This document shows positions 28,156 through 37,330 of a stretch of DNA of 64,000 bases, one piece after another (position 1 is the stretch's first letter; the number at the start of each line of letters is the position of its first letter). The DNA is taken from positions 1-64,000 of the forward strand of contig NZ_FZOK01000002.1 in NCBI RefSeq assembly GCF_900188245.1, written 5' to 3'. Below the pieces are notes generated by a model, which was not told the origin of the DNA, searched no databases, and worked only from the letters and a program-made list of their open reading frames with translations. A program made the translations under genes and the position numbers. Source of the DNA: Belliella buryatensis (GTDB lineage Bacteria; Bacteroidota; Bacteroidia; Cytophagales; Cyclobacteriaceae).

Positions 28156-29187
28156 ATGAAAAAGATCATCTTATCCGTAGCGATACTGACATTGTCAGCG
28201 GGATCGCTATTTGCTCAAGAAATGTTCACTGGTATAGGAACCAAAGGGCATTATAACAAAACCATCAAGGGAGCAACTGCTTTTGCCATTCCTCAGCTGA
28301 GTGTGGGTTTTGAAACTTATGTAGAAACCAAGCAGGTGGTACAAGAAGGAAAGCTCAGTAAGTTGCAGAATGTCTTCGAAGCACATAGCAAAGGAGGGCA
28401 GTATGCAGGTCAACAAAGTGGTTCTGCACAAGTGACCACCATACTCAATGCGGGCATGACCTTGGAAGATTATCAAGCCCTAACCAATGATTTTCAGAAG
28501 ATTTTAGAAAGAGAAATCGCCAATGCAGGCTTCAAAGTAGTTCCAGTAGAGGAATTGATGCAGCAGGATGCCTTTCAGAAAGTCAAAGATAGATTCGAAG
28601 GAAAAACTGACAAGAAGAAGGGGAAAGTTGATGAGTCTGACATAGGTAATGCCAAAGTTCAGATGCTTCCAGAGCAAGGAATTTTTATGTTTAATGAAAA
28701 GAGCTTTGCTGTAGGTGGGGTTCCTCTGGCTGTTGCCATCAAGAATTACTATAAAGCGAGTGATGCGATATTGATGACACAAAATATTGATGTGGATTTT
28801 TCTACTGTAGAACTGGATGTGGACTTGGATGCTGGTAGAAGAGGGAAGACTACCAGTGCAGAAATGAAAGTGGTTCCAAAGATGCGGATCACTTACAATA
28901 CTTTTGATTTTATTTCGAAAAATGGATCGCCTAGCAGTACACCAGCGAGGCTAAATGCAGATTTTATTTCTGATAAAGAGTATTCAGCTGTAATTTCAAA
29001 GGATAAGGCCAAAGCGGAAAGCCTTATGAGCAAACTATTTTCATTGAAAGCTAAGCCAGACGTCAATTTCGATCCGAGAATCATAGAGATGTCCAAAGAA
29101 GACTATATCGCTGCCTCTAAAGACCTTTTTACCCAATACTCAAAGGAGTTTGCCAAAGCCTTGGTCGTTGGGGCCAAAGGGAAGTAA
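28156..29187 (+). CDS. Exported protein of unknown function
   Basis: A 343-aa protein with a signal peptide (residues 1-20, ending LFAQ). I do not recognise a named family. Around residues 100-130, LEREIANAGFKVVPVEELM is reminiscent of the first strand-helix of CsgG/TolB-like domains, which form the periplasmic part of curli-type secretion channels, but the resemblance is by eye and weak. A Lys-rich stretch (GKTDKKKGK) follows. There are no transmembrane segments. The gene is followed by a terminator hairpin and then another exported protein. Confidence 0.75.
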   Translation: MKKIILSVAILTLSAGSLFAQEMFTGIGTKGHYNKTIKGATAFAIPQLSVGFETYVETKQVVQEGKLSKLQNVFEAHSKGGQYAGQQSGSAQVTTILNAGMTLEDYQALTNDFQKILEREIANAGFKVVPVEELMQQDAFQKVKDRFEGKTDKKKGKVDESDIGNAKVQMLPEQGIFMFNEKSFAVGGVPLAVAIKNYYKASDAILMTQNIDVDFSTVELDVDLDAGRRGKTTSAEMKVVPKMRITYNTFDFISKNGSPSSTPARLNADFISDKEYSAVISKDKAKAESLMSKLFSLKAKPDVNFDPRIIEMSKEDYIAASKDLFTQYSKEFAKALVVGAKGK

Positions 29188-29203
29188 TCCATTTACTGAC
29201 CGG

Positions 29204-29228
29204 AGCCAAGGTTAGCGCCTTGGCTTTT
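29204..29228 (+). terminator. Intrinsic terminator after the 28156 gene
   Basis: AGCCAAGG (29204-29211) pairs perfectly with CCTTGGCT (29218-29225) around TTAGCG, followed by TTTCTTTC. It lies 16 bases after the stop codon. Confidence 0.8.
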
Positions 29229-29254
29229 CTTTCTCAACCCATACTCAATTTGCA

Positions 29255-30007
29255 ATGAAGAAACTTCTACTTTCGATCATGATTACCCTTCCAACCCTAG
29301 TTGGTTTTGCTCAATCGACAAACTGGGATAATGTGAAGTATAATGGAGTAAGAACCATGGGGATATCTTACAAGTACCTCAACCTGACCAATACAGCAGA
29401 TAAAGCAAACCAGTTAGGAACAACTTATTTTTTTCCAGAAATTGATTTTGTGAAAATGAATCTTGCCCCAGGAGCATGGAGCTGGTCTTACAGGAATAAA
29501 TTGGTAGGGGGTTTTATTGGTTCTGGAATTCAACTGGTGTTCACAGGTGAAATGCCTTACTACACCTACCGACCTAATGCTACATGGATTCATAATTTTA
29601 TTGGTTGGTGGAATATTGCGAAGAATGTTAAGATTACTGAAGATTTAGCAATAGCTGTGGGTGGGCATATTGGAGATTATTATTTAGACTATAGCTTAGC
29701 GCCAGATGTGTATTACAATCCACATGGTTTCTATGCCGGTATAGGGCCAGTAGTGATGGTTGATTATTTATTGCCTAGTGCTATGGTAGTGCATTTTGAA
29801 AGTAGTCTGGCTTATGGCCAGTACTTAGCAGATGGGGATGGTTTTGGGGCATATCCAGCTCCTTTGATCTCTAATACCATGCTGGAGTTGCATACCAATT
29901 CCAAGGTATTTATTGGTCTTGAGTATGTCACATTTTTTAATCGAGGCGATGATCCATTTAGAGGACAGCGGATAGAGCTGAAAGCAGGGTTCCGATTTAA
30001 GAAGTAG
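29255..30007 (+). CDS. Predicted outer-membrane beta-barrel protein
   Basis: A 250-aa protein with a signal peptide (residues 1-19, ending GFAQ). The body alternates hydrophobic and polar residues, is rich in aromatic residues and Gly, and ends in a strand with a terminal-region Phe (RIELKAGFRFKK), all consistent with a small outer-membrane barrel. No specific family is recognised. It is separated by a terminator from the preceding exported protein and converges on the response regulator gene five bases downstream. Confidence 0.65.
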   Translation: MKKLLLSIMITLPTLVGFAQSTNWDNVKYNGVRTMGISYKYLNLTNTADKANQLGTTYFFPEIDFVKMNLAPGAWSWSYRNKLVGGFIGSGIQLVFTGEMPYYTYRPNATWIHNFIGWWNIAKNVKITEDLAIAVGGHIGDYYLDYSLAPDVYYNPHGFYAGIGPVVMVDYLLPSAMVVHFESSLAYGQYLADGDGFGAYPAPLISNTMLELHTNSKVFIGLEYVTFFNRGDDPFRGQRIELKAGFRFKK

Positions 30008-30012
30008 GTAAA

Positions 30013-30630
30013 TCAGATTAAATTATTTGCGTAAGCGAACTTAATTAAGCCTACGAGGGAGTTTGTCTTGGTCTTTCGGAATATATTTTTTCTATGGGTC
30101 TCTACGGTACGTTCTGAAATGAAAAGTTGATCAGCGATATCCCGATTGGAAAACTCCTTGGCAATGAGCTTGAGTATTTCTCTTTCTCTATCCGTGAGCA
30201 TTCTTTCTTCATCTGGGAATTGTAAGCTATTGATGATGATTTTATTGATATCATTGCTTAGGTATATTTTCCCAGCATCGACAGCAGCTATAGCTGATAG
30301 CAATTCTTTGTGGCTATCGTTTTTGAGAATATATCCATTTATCCCTTCTTTGAGGATTTCTTTGACCAAGTGTACTTCATCATGCATGCTAAGCATGATA
30401 ATTTTGGTGATAGGGCTGATTTTTTTTACCAGCCTCACCAAGGCTAGCCCATCCATTTCAGGTAAATTGAAGTCTGTGATCAACAAATCAACTTCATTCT
30501 GTTTGATGAATTCTAATGCAACTTCTGCGGTATTGGCTTCGCCGATAACTTTAAGAGTGGGTTCTTTTTCAAGTATGCTTTTGATTCCATCCAATAGGAT
30601 AGCGTGGTCGTCCACCAGAAATATTTTCAT
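30013..30630 (-). CDS. NarL/FixJ-family response regulator
   Basis: A 205-aa two-component regulator. I start it at the ATG at 30630, giving the standard receiver opening MKIFLVDDHA; the longer frame adds 17 unrelated residues. The acidic pocket is Asp7-Asp8, the phosphorylation site is Asp53 (ITDFNLPEMDG), and the conserved Lys is in YILKNDSH. The C-terminus is a LuxR-type helix-turn-helix (LTDREREILKLIAKEFSNRD...SERTVETHRKNI). It lies 104 bases downstream of the TPR histidine kinase, its probable cognate sensor. The target genes cannot be predicted. Confidence 0.93.
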   Translation of the reverse strand: MKIFLVDDHAILLDGIKSILEKEPTLKVIGEANTAEVALEFIKQNEVDLLITDFNLPEMDGLALVRLVKKISPITKIIMLSMHDEVHLVKEILKEGINGYILKNDSHKELLSAIAAVDAGKIYLSNDINKIIINSLQFPDEERMLTDREREILKLIAKEFSNRDIADQLFISERTVETHRKNIFRKTKTNSLVGLIKFAYANNLI

Positions 30631-30734
30631 GGTCTGAGTTTTTATTTTAAGTTCCAGAAACTGGCTCAACATTGCAAACATGCCTACAAGTTACTAGCTA
30701 TCTCAATGTGAGAAAATCCGTAGTAGTGGGTATA

Positions 30735-32738
30735 TTATACCATTATGTCGGCTTCCTTGGCAATAGTGAGCTTATCTATCGGAAGATCGATAATCAAGCT
30801 ACTTCCTTTTCTATCTGGATGGCTATCTATTTCAAAATCTGCATTGATTCTTTTAAGCCTTGATTGAATATTTCTCCAGCCATTTCCCGAACTATTCTGA
30901 AGCCTATTGACATCAAAGCCTGCTCCATCATCCTCAATTAATAAGTTGAGCTCAATGTCATGCCTGACTAGCTGAATTGTGATTTTGGAGGCATTGGCAT
31001 ATTTGATGACATTATTGACCCATTCTTGAATCACGCGATAGAGTGATATCTCTTGGATTTCACTGAGTCTCCCAGTCATCTCTTGGGTGTCTGTGATGAT
31101 TTGGATTTTCCCAGAACTATTCATGCGTTGGGCAAATTCCAGCAGCGCTTCCTTCAATCCAAATTGGATCAATGTGGCAGGCATTAAATTGAAGGCGATG
31201 TTTCGGATTTCGGTATGCATTTCCTTGAGGATTGACTCACTCTTGTCCACAATAGCAATTCGGTCTTCCATTTCTCCATTTCTGTCATTCAGGTTGGAAA
31301 TATTCAGTCTCAGAGCTGAAATCAATTGACCAAATCCGTCATGCAGGTCTTGTGCAAATCGTTTTCTTTCGACTTCTTGAGATTCAAGTGCTGCATTGAT
31401 GTAGGCTTCCTTGATTTCAATTTCTTTTTGTTGAAGGAGAAGTTGGCGGGCTTTTTTCTGTCTGCTTTGATTGAGGAGAAATAGTATGCTTATCAAGAAA
31501 AGGATAACCAACAGAGAGAAGATCAATACCAGATTCCTTTGATTACTGGCTTTTTGTTTGGATAGTTCGGTCTCTTGAAGGATAATTTGGTTTTCTTTCT
31601 TTTCGGTTTCATACTTGGTTTCGATGTCTGCTAGCAAGGCAGCTTTATCCAAATTGAAAATACTGTCTCTAAAAGATTGAGCCATTTTGAAGGAAGACAA
31701 TGCTTTTTGGAAATCTCCTTTTTCTTCATAGATATCACTTAGTACTGTGTGTGCAGCAGAGAGTCTTTTGTTATCTTTGATTTTTTCTGATAAAGCCAAT
31801 GATTTTTTTCCATAATCCTCCGCTAAGGGAAAATTCTCTAGTTGTAGTTGAGCTTTGGCCATGGAGTGAAGAAGCACAGCATAATCATAATCATTATTGA
31901 GTTTTGATTGATAGATTTCTTGTGATTTTAGATAATGCTGATATGCTTCATTGGGTCTTCCGAGTTCCATATCAAAGTTTCCAAGGTTAGAAGATGCGAT
32001 TGCCAAGGCTTTGTAATCCCCCAGTTCTTCGGATGTCATCACGCATTTGGAATAGTAAAAAGCAGCAGAATCCAATTCTTTTAAATTATGAAAAGAAGAC
32101 CCAAGGTTTAGGTAGATTTTCTGGAGATTGTGCTTGTCGTTGACTTTGTTTTTGGTAGTCAGGGCTCGGCGATAATAGCTAAGGGCTTTGGGGTTGTCTT
32201 CTAATAAATAATGAATATTTCCAATAGAGAATAATGAGTTTCCAATCATTTTTTCATCTCCAATTTCTTCAGAAGTTTTTAATGCGAGTGTTGCATAGTC
32301 GAGCGCCTTGGTGTAGTCACTTTTGTTTTGATAGACCATTGAGAGGTTGTTGTAGACTGCCGAAAGTCCTCTAAGGTCATTTTTTGCTTGATAGGCCTCG
32401 GCAGACTTATTGAGATAGTAAGCAGCCGAGTCATAAGAGGACCCTACCCAATGTACTACCCCGATCACGGTATAGGCATATCCGATGATTCTTGGGCTGC
32501 TGACATTTTCCAAAGTTTTGATTCCTTGATGTGCTAGGTCTAACGCTTCAGTATTTTCAGCATACATTTTTTGCCAGGCTAGATCCATCAGGGCTTCTGC
32601 TTTGATGCTGTCTATCGATGAGGTTTGTATTAGGTTTCCCAAGCTATCTTGGATCGCCTGATTTTGTGCATGGCCTAGAAAGGTGAATAAAAAAAAGCAA
32701 AAAAATAAGGTCTTAATCTTATAGCTGAGGTTTTTCAT
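30735..32738 (-). CDS. TPR-containing sensor histidine kinase (DesK/NarX type)
   Basis: A 667-aa membrane sensor. Residues 1-25 are a signal peptide ending GHAQ. About residues 30-375 form periplasmic tetratricopeptide repeats (for example ALDYATLALKTSEEIGD). A coiled stretch and one transmembrane helix (about 403-423) follow. The HisKA_3 domain has the phospho-acceptor His466 in FAQDLHDGFGQ. The ATPase domain carries QEWVNNVIKYANAS, LLIEDDGAGFD and SGNGWRNIQSR. The arrangement is common in Bacteroidota, where TPRs may sense periplasmic proteins. The adjacent NarL-type regulator is the likely partner. Confidence 0.93.
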   Translation of the reverse strand: MKNLSYKIKTLFFCFFLFTFLGHAQNQAIQDSLGNLIQTSSIDSIKAEALMDLAWQKMYAENTEALDLAHQGIKTLENVSSPRIIGYAYTVIGVVHWVGSSYDSAAYYLNKSAEAYQAKNDLRGLSAVYNNLSMVYQNKSDYTKALDYATLALKTSEEIGDEKMIGNSLFSIGNIHYLLEDNPKALSYYRRALTTKNKVNDKHNLQKIYLNLGSSFHNLKELDSAAFYYSKCVMTSEELGDYKALAIASSNLGNFDMELGRPNEAYQHYLKSQEIYQSKLNNDYDYAVLLHSMAKAQLQLENFPLAEDYGKKSLALSEKIKDNKRLSAAHTVLSDIYEEKGDFQKALSSFKMAQSFRDSIFNLDKAALLADIETKYETEKKENQIILQETELSKQKASNQRNLVLIFSLLVILFLISILFLLNQSRQKKARQLLLQQKEIEIKEAYINAALESQEVERKRFAQDLHDGFGQLISALRLNISNLNDRNGEMEDRIAIVDKSESILKEMHTEIRNIAFNLMPATLIQFGLKEALLEFAQRMNSSGKIQIITDTQEMTGRLSEIQEISLYRVIQEWVNNVIKYANASKITIQLVRHDIELNLLIEDDGAGFDVNRLQNSSGNGWRNIQSRLKRINADFEIDSHPDRKGSSLIIDLPIDKLTIAKEADIMV

Positions 32739-32806
32739 TGTCTTGTGGCTTGTAGAAATACCTAGACAATATAGCTGATAATTACAGTTTTATAAAAAAA
32801 AATAAT

Positions 32807-32964
32807 ATGAGTGTTCGCAATGGAGCATGTTATGAAAAAAGAGGCATTATATTTTGCGAATACTCGTCAACAGACAACAGTCCACAGTCAACCGAAAATG
32901 GAATCATACATTCTATGATTAATTGTTCGGCCATTGCAAGTAAGCGGATATACATAAAAATAAT
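32807..32964. repeat. Dispersed ~150-bp repeat, copy B
   Basis: Diverged second copy of the element at 3061-3212, in the same orientation. Its left part forms a 12-bp hairpin: GAGTGTTCGCAA at 32809-32820 pairs with TTGCGAATACTC at 32854-32865 with one G-U. It carries the same internal landmarks as copy A: TTATGAAA, AGAGGC, TACTCGTCAACAG, AGTCAACCGAA and AGCGGATATACAT. It lies between the histidine kinase start and the panB end. Confidence 0.75.
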
Positions 32965-32979
32965 ATGAAAAAGTGAAAT

Positions 32980-33801
32980 TTAATAACTCTCACTTTCATT
33001 AGGGAAGTCTTTGGCTTTGACATCAGTGATGTAGTTTTGGACTGCTTCAGTCATGGTTGTTCTCAAGTCTGCATATTGCCTGAGGAATCTAGGCTTAAAC
33101 TCCTGAGTGATGCCTAGCATATCATGAACAACTAACACTTGGCCATCTACATCACCACCTGCGCCGATACCGATGACTGGTATGCTGACAGTTTCCGCTA
33201 CTTGCTTGGCAAGCTTGGCAGGTATTTTTTCAAGCACAATCGCAAAACAGCCTGCTTCCTCCAATATTTTGGCATCGGCGATCAGCTTATTGGCTTCTTC
33301 TTCTTCCTTTGCCCTAACGGTATATGTGCCAAACTTATAGATGGACTGGGGTGTCAGTCCTAAGTGACCCATGACTGGTACTCCAGCGCTCAGTATTCTG
33401 GTGATGGATTCTTTGATTTCGGATCCTCCTTCTACTTTGACAGCATGTGCGCCAGATTCCTTCATGATTCTGATCGCTGATCGCAATGCTTCGGAACTGT
33501 TTCCCTGATAGGAACCGAAAGGAATATCTACTACAACAAAAGCACGTTTGACCGCTCTTACCACTGAGGTTGCATGGTAGATCATTTGATCCATGGTGAT
33601 GGGTAAGGTGGTCTCATGTCCTGCCATAACATTGGAAGCGGAGTCTCCTACTAGGATTATGTCTATGCCTGCTCCATCTACAATTCCAGCCATGGAAAAA
33701 TCATAAGCCGTAAGCATAGAAATTTTTTCACCACGACCTTTCATTTCCTGAAGCGTATGTGTGGTAATTCTTTTGATATTTGAAGACTGATGTACGGACA
33801 T
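32980..33801 (-). CDS. panB: 3-methyl-2-oxobutanoate hydroxymethyltransferase
   Basis: PanB transfers a hydroxymethyl group from methylene-tetrahydrofolate to ketoisovalerate, the first committed step of pantothenate and coenzyme A synthesis. The 273-aa protein has the family motifs: [14 protein letters not shown], the metal-binding [39 protein letters not shown], and the C-terminal [22 protein letters not shown]. It follows the phosphoribosyltransferase gene by 6 bases and is probably the last gene of the waaA-rsgA-PRTase-panB run. Confidence 0.97.
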   Translation of the reverse strand: MSVHQSSNIKRITTHTLQEMKGRGEKISMLTAYDFSMAGIVDGAGIDIILVGDSASNVMAGHETTLPITMDQMIYHATSVVRAVKRAFVVVDIPFGSYQGNSSEALRSAIRIMKESGAHAVKVEGGSEIKESITRILSAGVPVMGHLGLTPQSIYKFGTYTVRAKEEEEANKLIADAKILEEAGCFAIVLEKIPAKLAKQVAETVSIPVIGIGAGGDVDGQVLVVHDMLGITQEFKPRFLRQYADLRTTMTEAVQNYITDVKAKDFPNESESY

Positions 33802-33807
33802 GTTAGC

Positions 33808-34311
33808 TTAGTGAAGATGTACGGTATAGGATTCTTTGGTAAGGTCTACGGCTATGTGTTCGTTAAGTGTGGTCGAGAGCTCAAGTCCTGTGTAATCTGC
33901 TGATACAGGGAAGAGTTTGTGGCTTCTATTGACGAGCACAGCCAATTCCATTTTCTTAATTGGGATTTCTAAAAAAGGTTTTAAAGCATAGGCCAGTGTT
34001 TTGCCTGTATTGAGTACGTCATCGACGAGGATCAAGCATCGGTTTTCAAGGATGACTTCCATGGAAAGCTTGACCTCTCCTTGTACGATAGCATTTTTAT
34101 CCAAAAGGACTTCCATCACGACAGCTTGAAGTGGGGAGATTTCCTGAAGCTTTGAAGCCAACAGGTCAGCAAAAATTTTTCCCATTCCAGAAATTCCAGC
34201 GAAAAAAATTTCCTCCTCTGAGGAGTTTCTTTCATAGATTTCATAGGCCATGCGGGTGATTTTTTGTCCAATTTGACGGTGATTGAGTACTAGGGATTGA
34301 TTTTCGCTCAT
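33808..34311 (-). CDS. Phosphoribosyltransferase-family protein (PyrR-like)
   Basis: A 167-aa cytoplasmic protein with the type I PRTase fold. The PRPP-binding loop is LVDDVLNTGKTLAYAL, and the segment AVLVNRSHKLFPVSADYTGLEL resembles the equivalent part of PyrR, the uracil-responsive attenuator/uracil phosphoribosyltransferase. There is no pyr gene nearby and PyrR is not established as a regulator here, so a general nucleobase PRTase (hypoxanthine/uracil type) or an orphan is equally possible. It sits 6 bases upstream of panB, which suggests cotranscription but no known pathway link. Confidence 0.85.
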   Translation of the reverse strand: MSENQSLVLNHRQIGQKITRMAYEIYERNSSEEEIFFAGISGMGKIFADLLASKLQEISPLQAVVMEVLLDKNAIVQGEVKLSMEVILENRCLILVDDVLNTGKTLAYALKPFLEIPIKKMELAVLVNRSHKLFPVSADYTGLELSTTLNEHIAVDLTKESYTVHLH

Positions 34312-34373
34312 TTTAGCTGTGATCCTGTTTTGAAGATGAAAATTAAGGCAATTGAAGTTAGAATCAAAAATCT

Positions 34374-35297
34374 TTATCGATGATCATCTTCTTCGTGAAG
34401 AATATTCACATAAGAATCATAGCGGTAGGGATGAATATATCCTTCTTCCAACTTTTCAAGTACCACACATCCAGGTTCATTCAAGTGACGGCAATTATTG
34501 TATTTACATTGCCCCAAATATTGGCGCATTTCGGGGAAGTAATGAGAAAGTTCGGAATCATCAATATCCAGAATACCAAATTCTTTGATCCCCGGAGTGT
34601 CTATCAAATATCCTCCCTTTTGTAGTGCAAACATTTCTGCAAAAGTAGTTGTATGAACTCCTTTGGTACTGAATTTTGAGATTTCTTTTGTCTCTTGATC
34701 GGCTGCTGGGATCAATTTGTTCAATAGTGTAGATTTCCCAACACCACTATGTCCTGACATCAAGGTGGTCTTCCCTTCCAGAAGTGGTAGGAATTTTTCT
34801 TTTAGTCCAGATTCATTGGTCGCAGATATTTCTATGACTGGATAACCTAGTGGTTCGTAGATTTCATGGATATCTTGGAGGTATTCTAAGTCTTTCTCTT
34901 TTTCTACCAAATCCATTTTATTGACAATAATGGCAGCTGGAATTCTAAAACTTTCTGTACTCACTAAAAACCTATCAATAAAACCAAGTGATGTTCTTGG
35001 ATTTCGGATAGTAATGATCAGATAAGCTTGATCAATATTAGAGGCAATGATATGTGAAAAATGGGTTTTTCTCGTAGATTTCCTGATGATGTAATTTTCT
35101 CTTGGGAGAATCTCATCTATAGTCCAAGTAGGTAAATCAGCTTCCTGCACTACTTCTACATAATCTCCTACAGCAATAGGATTGGTGAGTTTGAGGTTGT
35201 CTTGCTTGAATTTACCACGCAGCCGAGATTTGACAAGTCCAGATTCTGTCTGTACCATGTACCAGCTACCTGTGGATTTGATGACTCTTCCTTGCAT
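34374..35297 (-). CDS. rsgA: Ribosome small-subunit GTPase RsgA
   Basis: RsgA (YjeQ) is a circularly permuted GTPase that checks the maturing 30S subunit. I start it at the ATG at 35297 (307 aa), because MQGRVIKSTGSWYMV is the usual N-terminus; the longer frame adds 20 residues that overlap the preceding gene. An OB-fold comes first, then the permuted G motifs: NKMDLV, the P-loop GHSGVGKSTLLNKL and DTPGIKE. A zinc site with Cys and His (CKYNNCRHLNEPGC) closes the protein. It lies 10 bases after waaA. Confidence 0.95.
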   Translation of the reverse strand: MQGRVIKSTGSWYMVQTESGLVKSRLRGKFKQDNLKLTNPIAVGDYVEVVQEADLPTWTIDEILPRENYIIRKSTRKTHFSHIIASNIDQAYLIITIRNPRTSLGFIDRFLVSTESFRIPAAIIVNKMDLVEKEKDLEYLQDIHEIYEPLGYPVIEISATNESGLKEKFLPLLEGKTTLMSGHSGVGKSTLLNKLIPAADQETKEISKFSTKGVHTTTFAEMFALQKGGYLIDTPGIKEFGILDIDDSELSHYFPEMRQYLGQCKYNNCRHLNEPGCVVLEKLEEGYIHPYRYDSYVNILHEEDDHR

Positions 35298-35307
35298 GAT
35301 TTGAGTA

Positions 35308-36549
35308 TTAAGTGGTATGGGTAAGAACCACTTGAATGATTTTTTTAGCACTACCACGGTTTTCCTTTACCAATTTTTCTGCTGCTTGACAGGTGGATTC
35401 ATATAGTTCAGAATCATCCAATGCCTCCATGGTGGACTTTAAGTCTTCAAAGTTAGCAATAGAAGCGCTGGCACCATAATCTATACTGATTTTTGCTTCT
35501 GGAAATTTTTTTGGTTTTTTCAAATCTCCAAAGAGCACCGGAATTTTAAATGCCAAAGGTTCAAGGATATTGTGTAGTCCTTTTCCAAAAGCGCCACCTA
35601 CATAAGCTATATGTGCATATTGGTACAAAGAAGAAAGCATTCCAATATTATCTATGAACAGTACAGATTCATTTTGTGATTCATTGATAGATGAATGCTT
35701 AATAGATGGTAACTCGATTTGTTCTGCCCAAAGGTCGATTTGATCAGGGTGGATATCATGCGGAGCAATGATGAATTTAAAACTTGAGGATTGATTGATC
35801 CAAGGTATCCAGATTTTCATATCTTCCTCCCATACTGAACCAATGACTATGGTTTTGGAACCTTTACAAAATGCGTCTATTTCTGGGAAGGTTTTTGGGT
35901 CAGCACTGATTTCACTTACTCTATCGAATCTAGTATCTCCAGTTTGGGTGCAGTTGGTTATTTTAATCTGATGGAGTAAGTCTATGCTTCGCTGGTTTTG
36001 AGTGAAGATATGATCGAAACAGCGAAGTGTTTTTCTGAAAAAACCGCCAAAAATCTGGAAATACACTTGATCCTCTCGCATAGAAGCCGAGAATAGGAAA
36101 AGAGGGATGTTTTGCTTTTTAGCTTCCAAGATATAATTAGCCCAAAGGTCATATTTCACAAAAAACGCTAAGCTCGGCTGAAGTAGATTGATGAATTTTT
36201 CGGAGTTTTTGGCAGTATCTACAGGAAGATAAATGATAAGGTCAATGTAATCTTGCCTTTTCTTTTTAACATTTTCATAGCCTGAGGGGCTGTAGAAAGT
36301 GAGGACTACACTTAGATTTGGTTTCTTTTCTTTGAGTTGCTTGATGACAGGTTTTGCTTGTTCGTACTCTCCAAGTGAAGCTACATGAAACCAAGCTACG
36401 GGAGATTGATTAATCACTTTGAAATTTTGAATCACTCGAAAAGTGTTTTTCCTACCTTCAACAAAAGCTTTGATTTTTGGCTGGCTGTTTTGGAGTAATT
36501 TCACCAAAACAGAAAATAAGGTCATTGAAAAATCATAGAGTAATTTCAT
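35308..36549 (-). CDS. waaA: 3-deoxy-D-manno-octulosonic acid transferase
   Basis: WaaA (KdtA) is a membrane-associated glycosyltransferase that attaches Kdo to lipid A. The 413-aa protein has the family markers: an N-terminal membrane anchor, VAWFHVASLGEYEQAKP, VLTFYSPSGYE, VKYDLWANYI, and the C-terminal GT-B donor site with GGAFGKGLHNILEPLAFKIPVLFG. Presence of Kdo transferase indicates an LPS-bearing Gram-negative envelope. It appears to head the run waaA-rsgA-PRTase-panB. The hairpin at 36631-36664 separates it from the peroxiredoxin gene. Confidence 0.95.
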   Translation of the reverse strand: MKLLYDFSMTLFSVLVKLLQNSQPKIKAFVEGRKNTFRVIQNFKVINQSPVAWFHVASLGEYEQAKPVIKQLKEKKPNLSVVLTFYSPSGYENVKKKRQDYIDLIIYLPVDTAKNSEKFINLLQPSLAFFVKYDLWANYILEAKKQNIPLFLFSASMREDQVYFQIFGGFFRKTLRCFDHIFTQNQRSIDLLHQIKITNCTQTGDTRFDRVSEISADPKTFPEIDAFCKGSKTIVIGSVWEEDMKIWIPWINQSSSFKFIIAPHDIHPDQIDLWAEQIELPSIKHSSINESQNESVLFIDNIGMLSSLYQYAHIAYVGGAFGKGLHNILEPLAFKIPVLFGDLKKPKKFPEAKISIDYGASASIANFEDLKSTMEALDDSELYESTCQAAEKLVKENRGSAKKIIQVVLTHTT

Positions 36550-36630
36550 TACGCAAAAATTGGTTTAAGTCTGGTAGGTTTGTTGAGTGCATTGAAATAA
36601 TTAGGCAATAAATAAAATTTAAATGAAATG

Positions 36631-36664
36631 AGAAAGCCTCGATCCAAATGAATCGAGGCTTTCT
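36631..36664 (-). terminator. Terminator of the perR-peroxiredoxin operon
   Basis: A perfect 13-bp stem (AGAAAGCCTCGAT at 36631-36643 with ATCGAGGCTTTCT at 36652-36664) lies 20 bases after the peroxiredoxin stop. The minus-strand U-tract is weak. Confidence 0.75.
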
Positions 36665-36683
36665 TGATTTTTATTAATTAGAA

Positions 36684-37313
36684 TCAATTTTTGCTCAAAT
36701 AAGCAGAAACACCTTCTTTGGTAGCGGTCATAGCTTCCTTACCTTCTTCCCAGTTAGCTGGACATACTTCACCGAATTTTTCAACGTGCTGAAGTGCATC
36801 TACCAATCTGATCATTTCGTCAATGTTTCTACCTAGTGGAAGGTCATTGATGGTTTCTTGTCTAACAATACCATTTTTATCGATCAAGAATGTTCCTCTG
36901 AAAGCCACAGGAGCCCCTTCAAAAGTCAGTTCTCCCTCTTCGTTGTAGTTCCACTCACCAGCCAATACTCCGAAGTTGTGAGCGATAGTTTTTGCTGTAT
37001 CTGCAACCAAAGGGTAAGTAACTCCTTCGATTCCTCCTTGCGCTTTTGGTGTAGCTAACCAAGCAAGATGAGTTTCTTCAGTATCTGTAGAAGCTCCCAC
37101 TACTGCTACGCCTCTCTTCTCGAATTCAGCTAACTTTTCTTGGAAAGCTAAGATTTCTGTTGGGCATACGAATGTAAAATCCTTTGGATAAAAGAAGAAT
37201 ACAACTTCCTTATTGCCGATATATTGCTCCAAAGAGAAGTTTTCAACGATTTCTTCACCATTGATGACAGCTGCTGTGCTGAAAATTGGGGCTTTTTTTC
37301 CTACTAATGACAT
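36684..37313 (-). CDS. Typical 2-Cys peroxiredoxin (AhpC/Prx1 type)
   Basis: A 209-aa cytoplasmic peroxidase that reduces hydrogen peroxide and organic peroxides. The peroxidatic Cys50 is in FTFVCPTEILAF with the Pro/Thr active-site partners, and the resolving Cys184 is in EVCPANWEEG. The long C-terminal tail with an YL segment (SAYLSKN) is the type associated with sensitivity to overoxidation in Prx1. It lies 17 bases after perR, with no room for its own promoter, so PerR would control its own operon and the peroxiredoxin together. The electron donor is probably a thioredoxin (inference). Confidence 0.95.
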   Translation of the reverse strand: MSLVGKKAPIFSTAAVINGEEIVENFSLEQYIGNKEVVFFFYPKDFTFVCPTEILAFQEKLAEFEKRGVAVVGASTDTEETHLAWLATPKAQGGIEGVTYPLVADTAKTIAHNFGVLAGEWNYNEEGELTFEGAPVAFRGTFLIDKNGIVRQETINDLPLGRNIDEMIRLVDALQHVEKFGEVCPANWEEGKEAMTATKEGVSAYLSKN

Positions 37314-37330
37314 GTTTTTATGTTTTAAAA

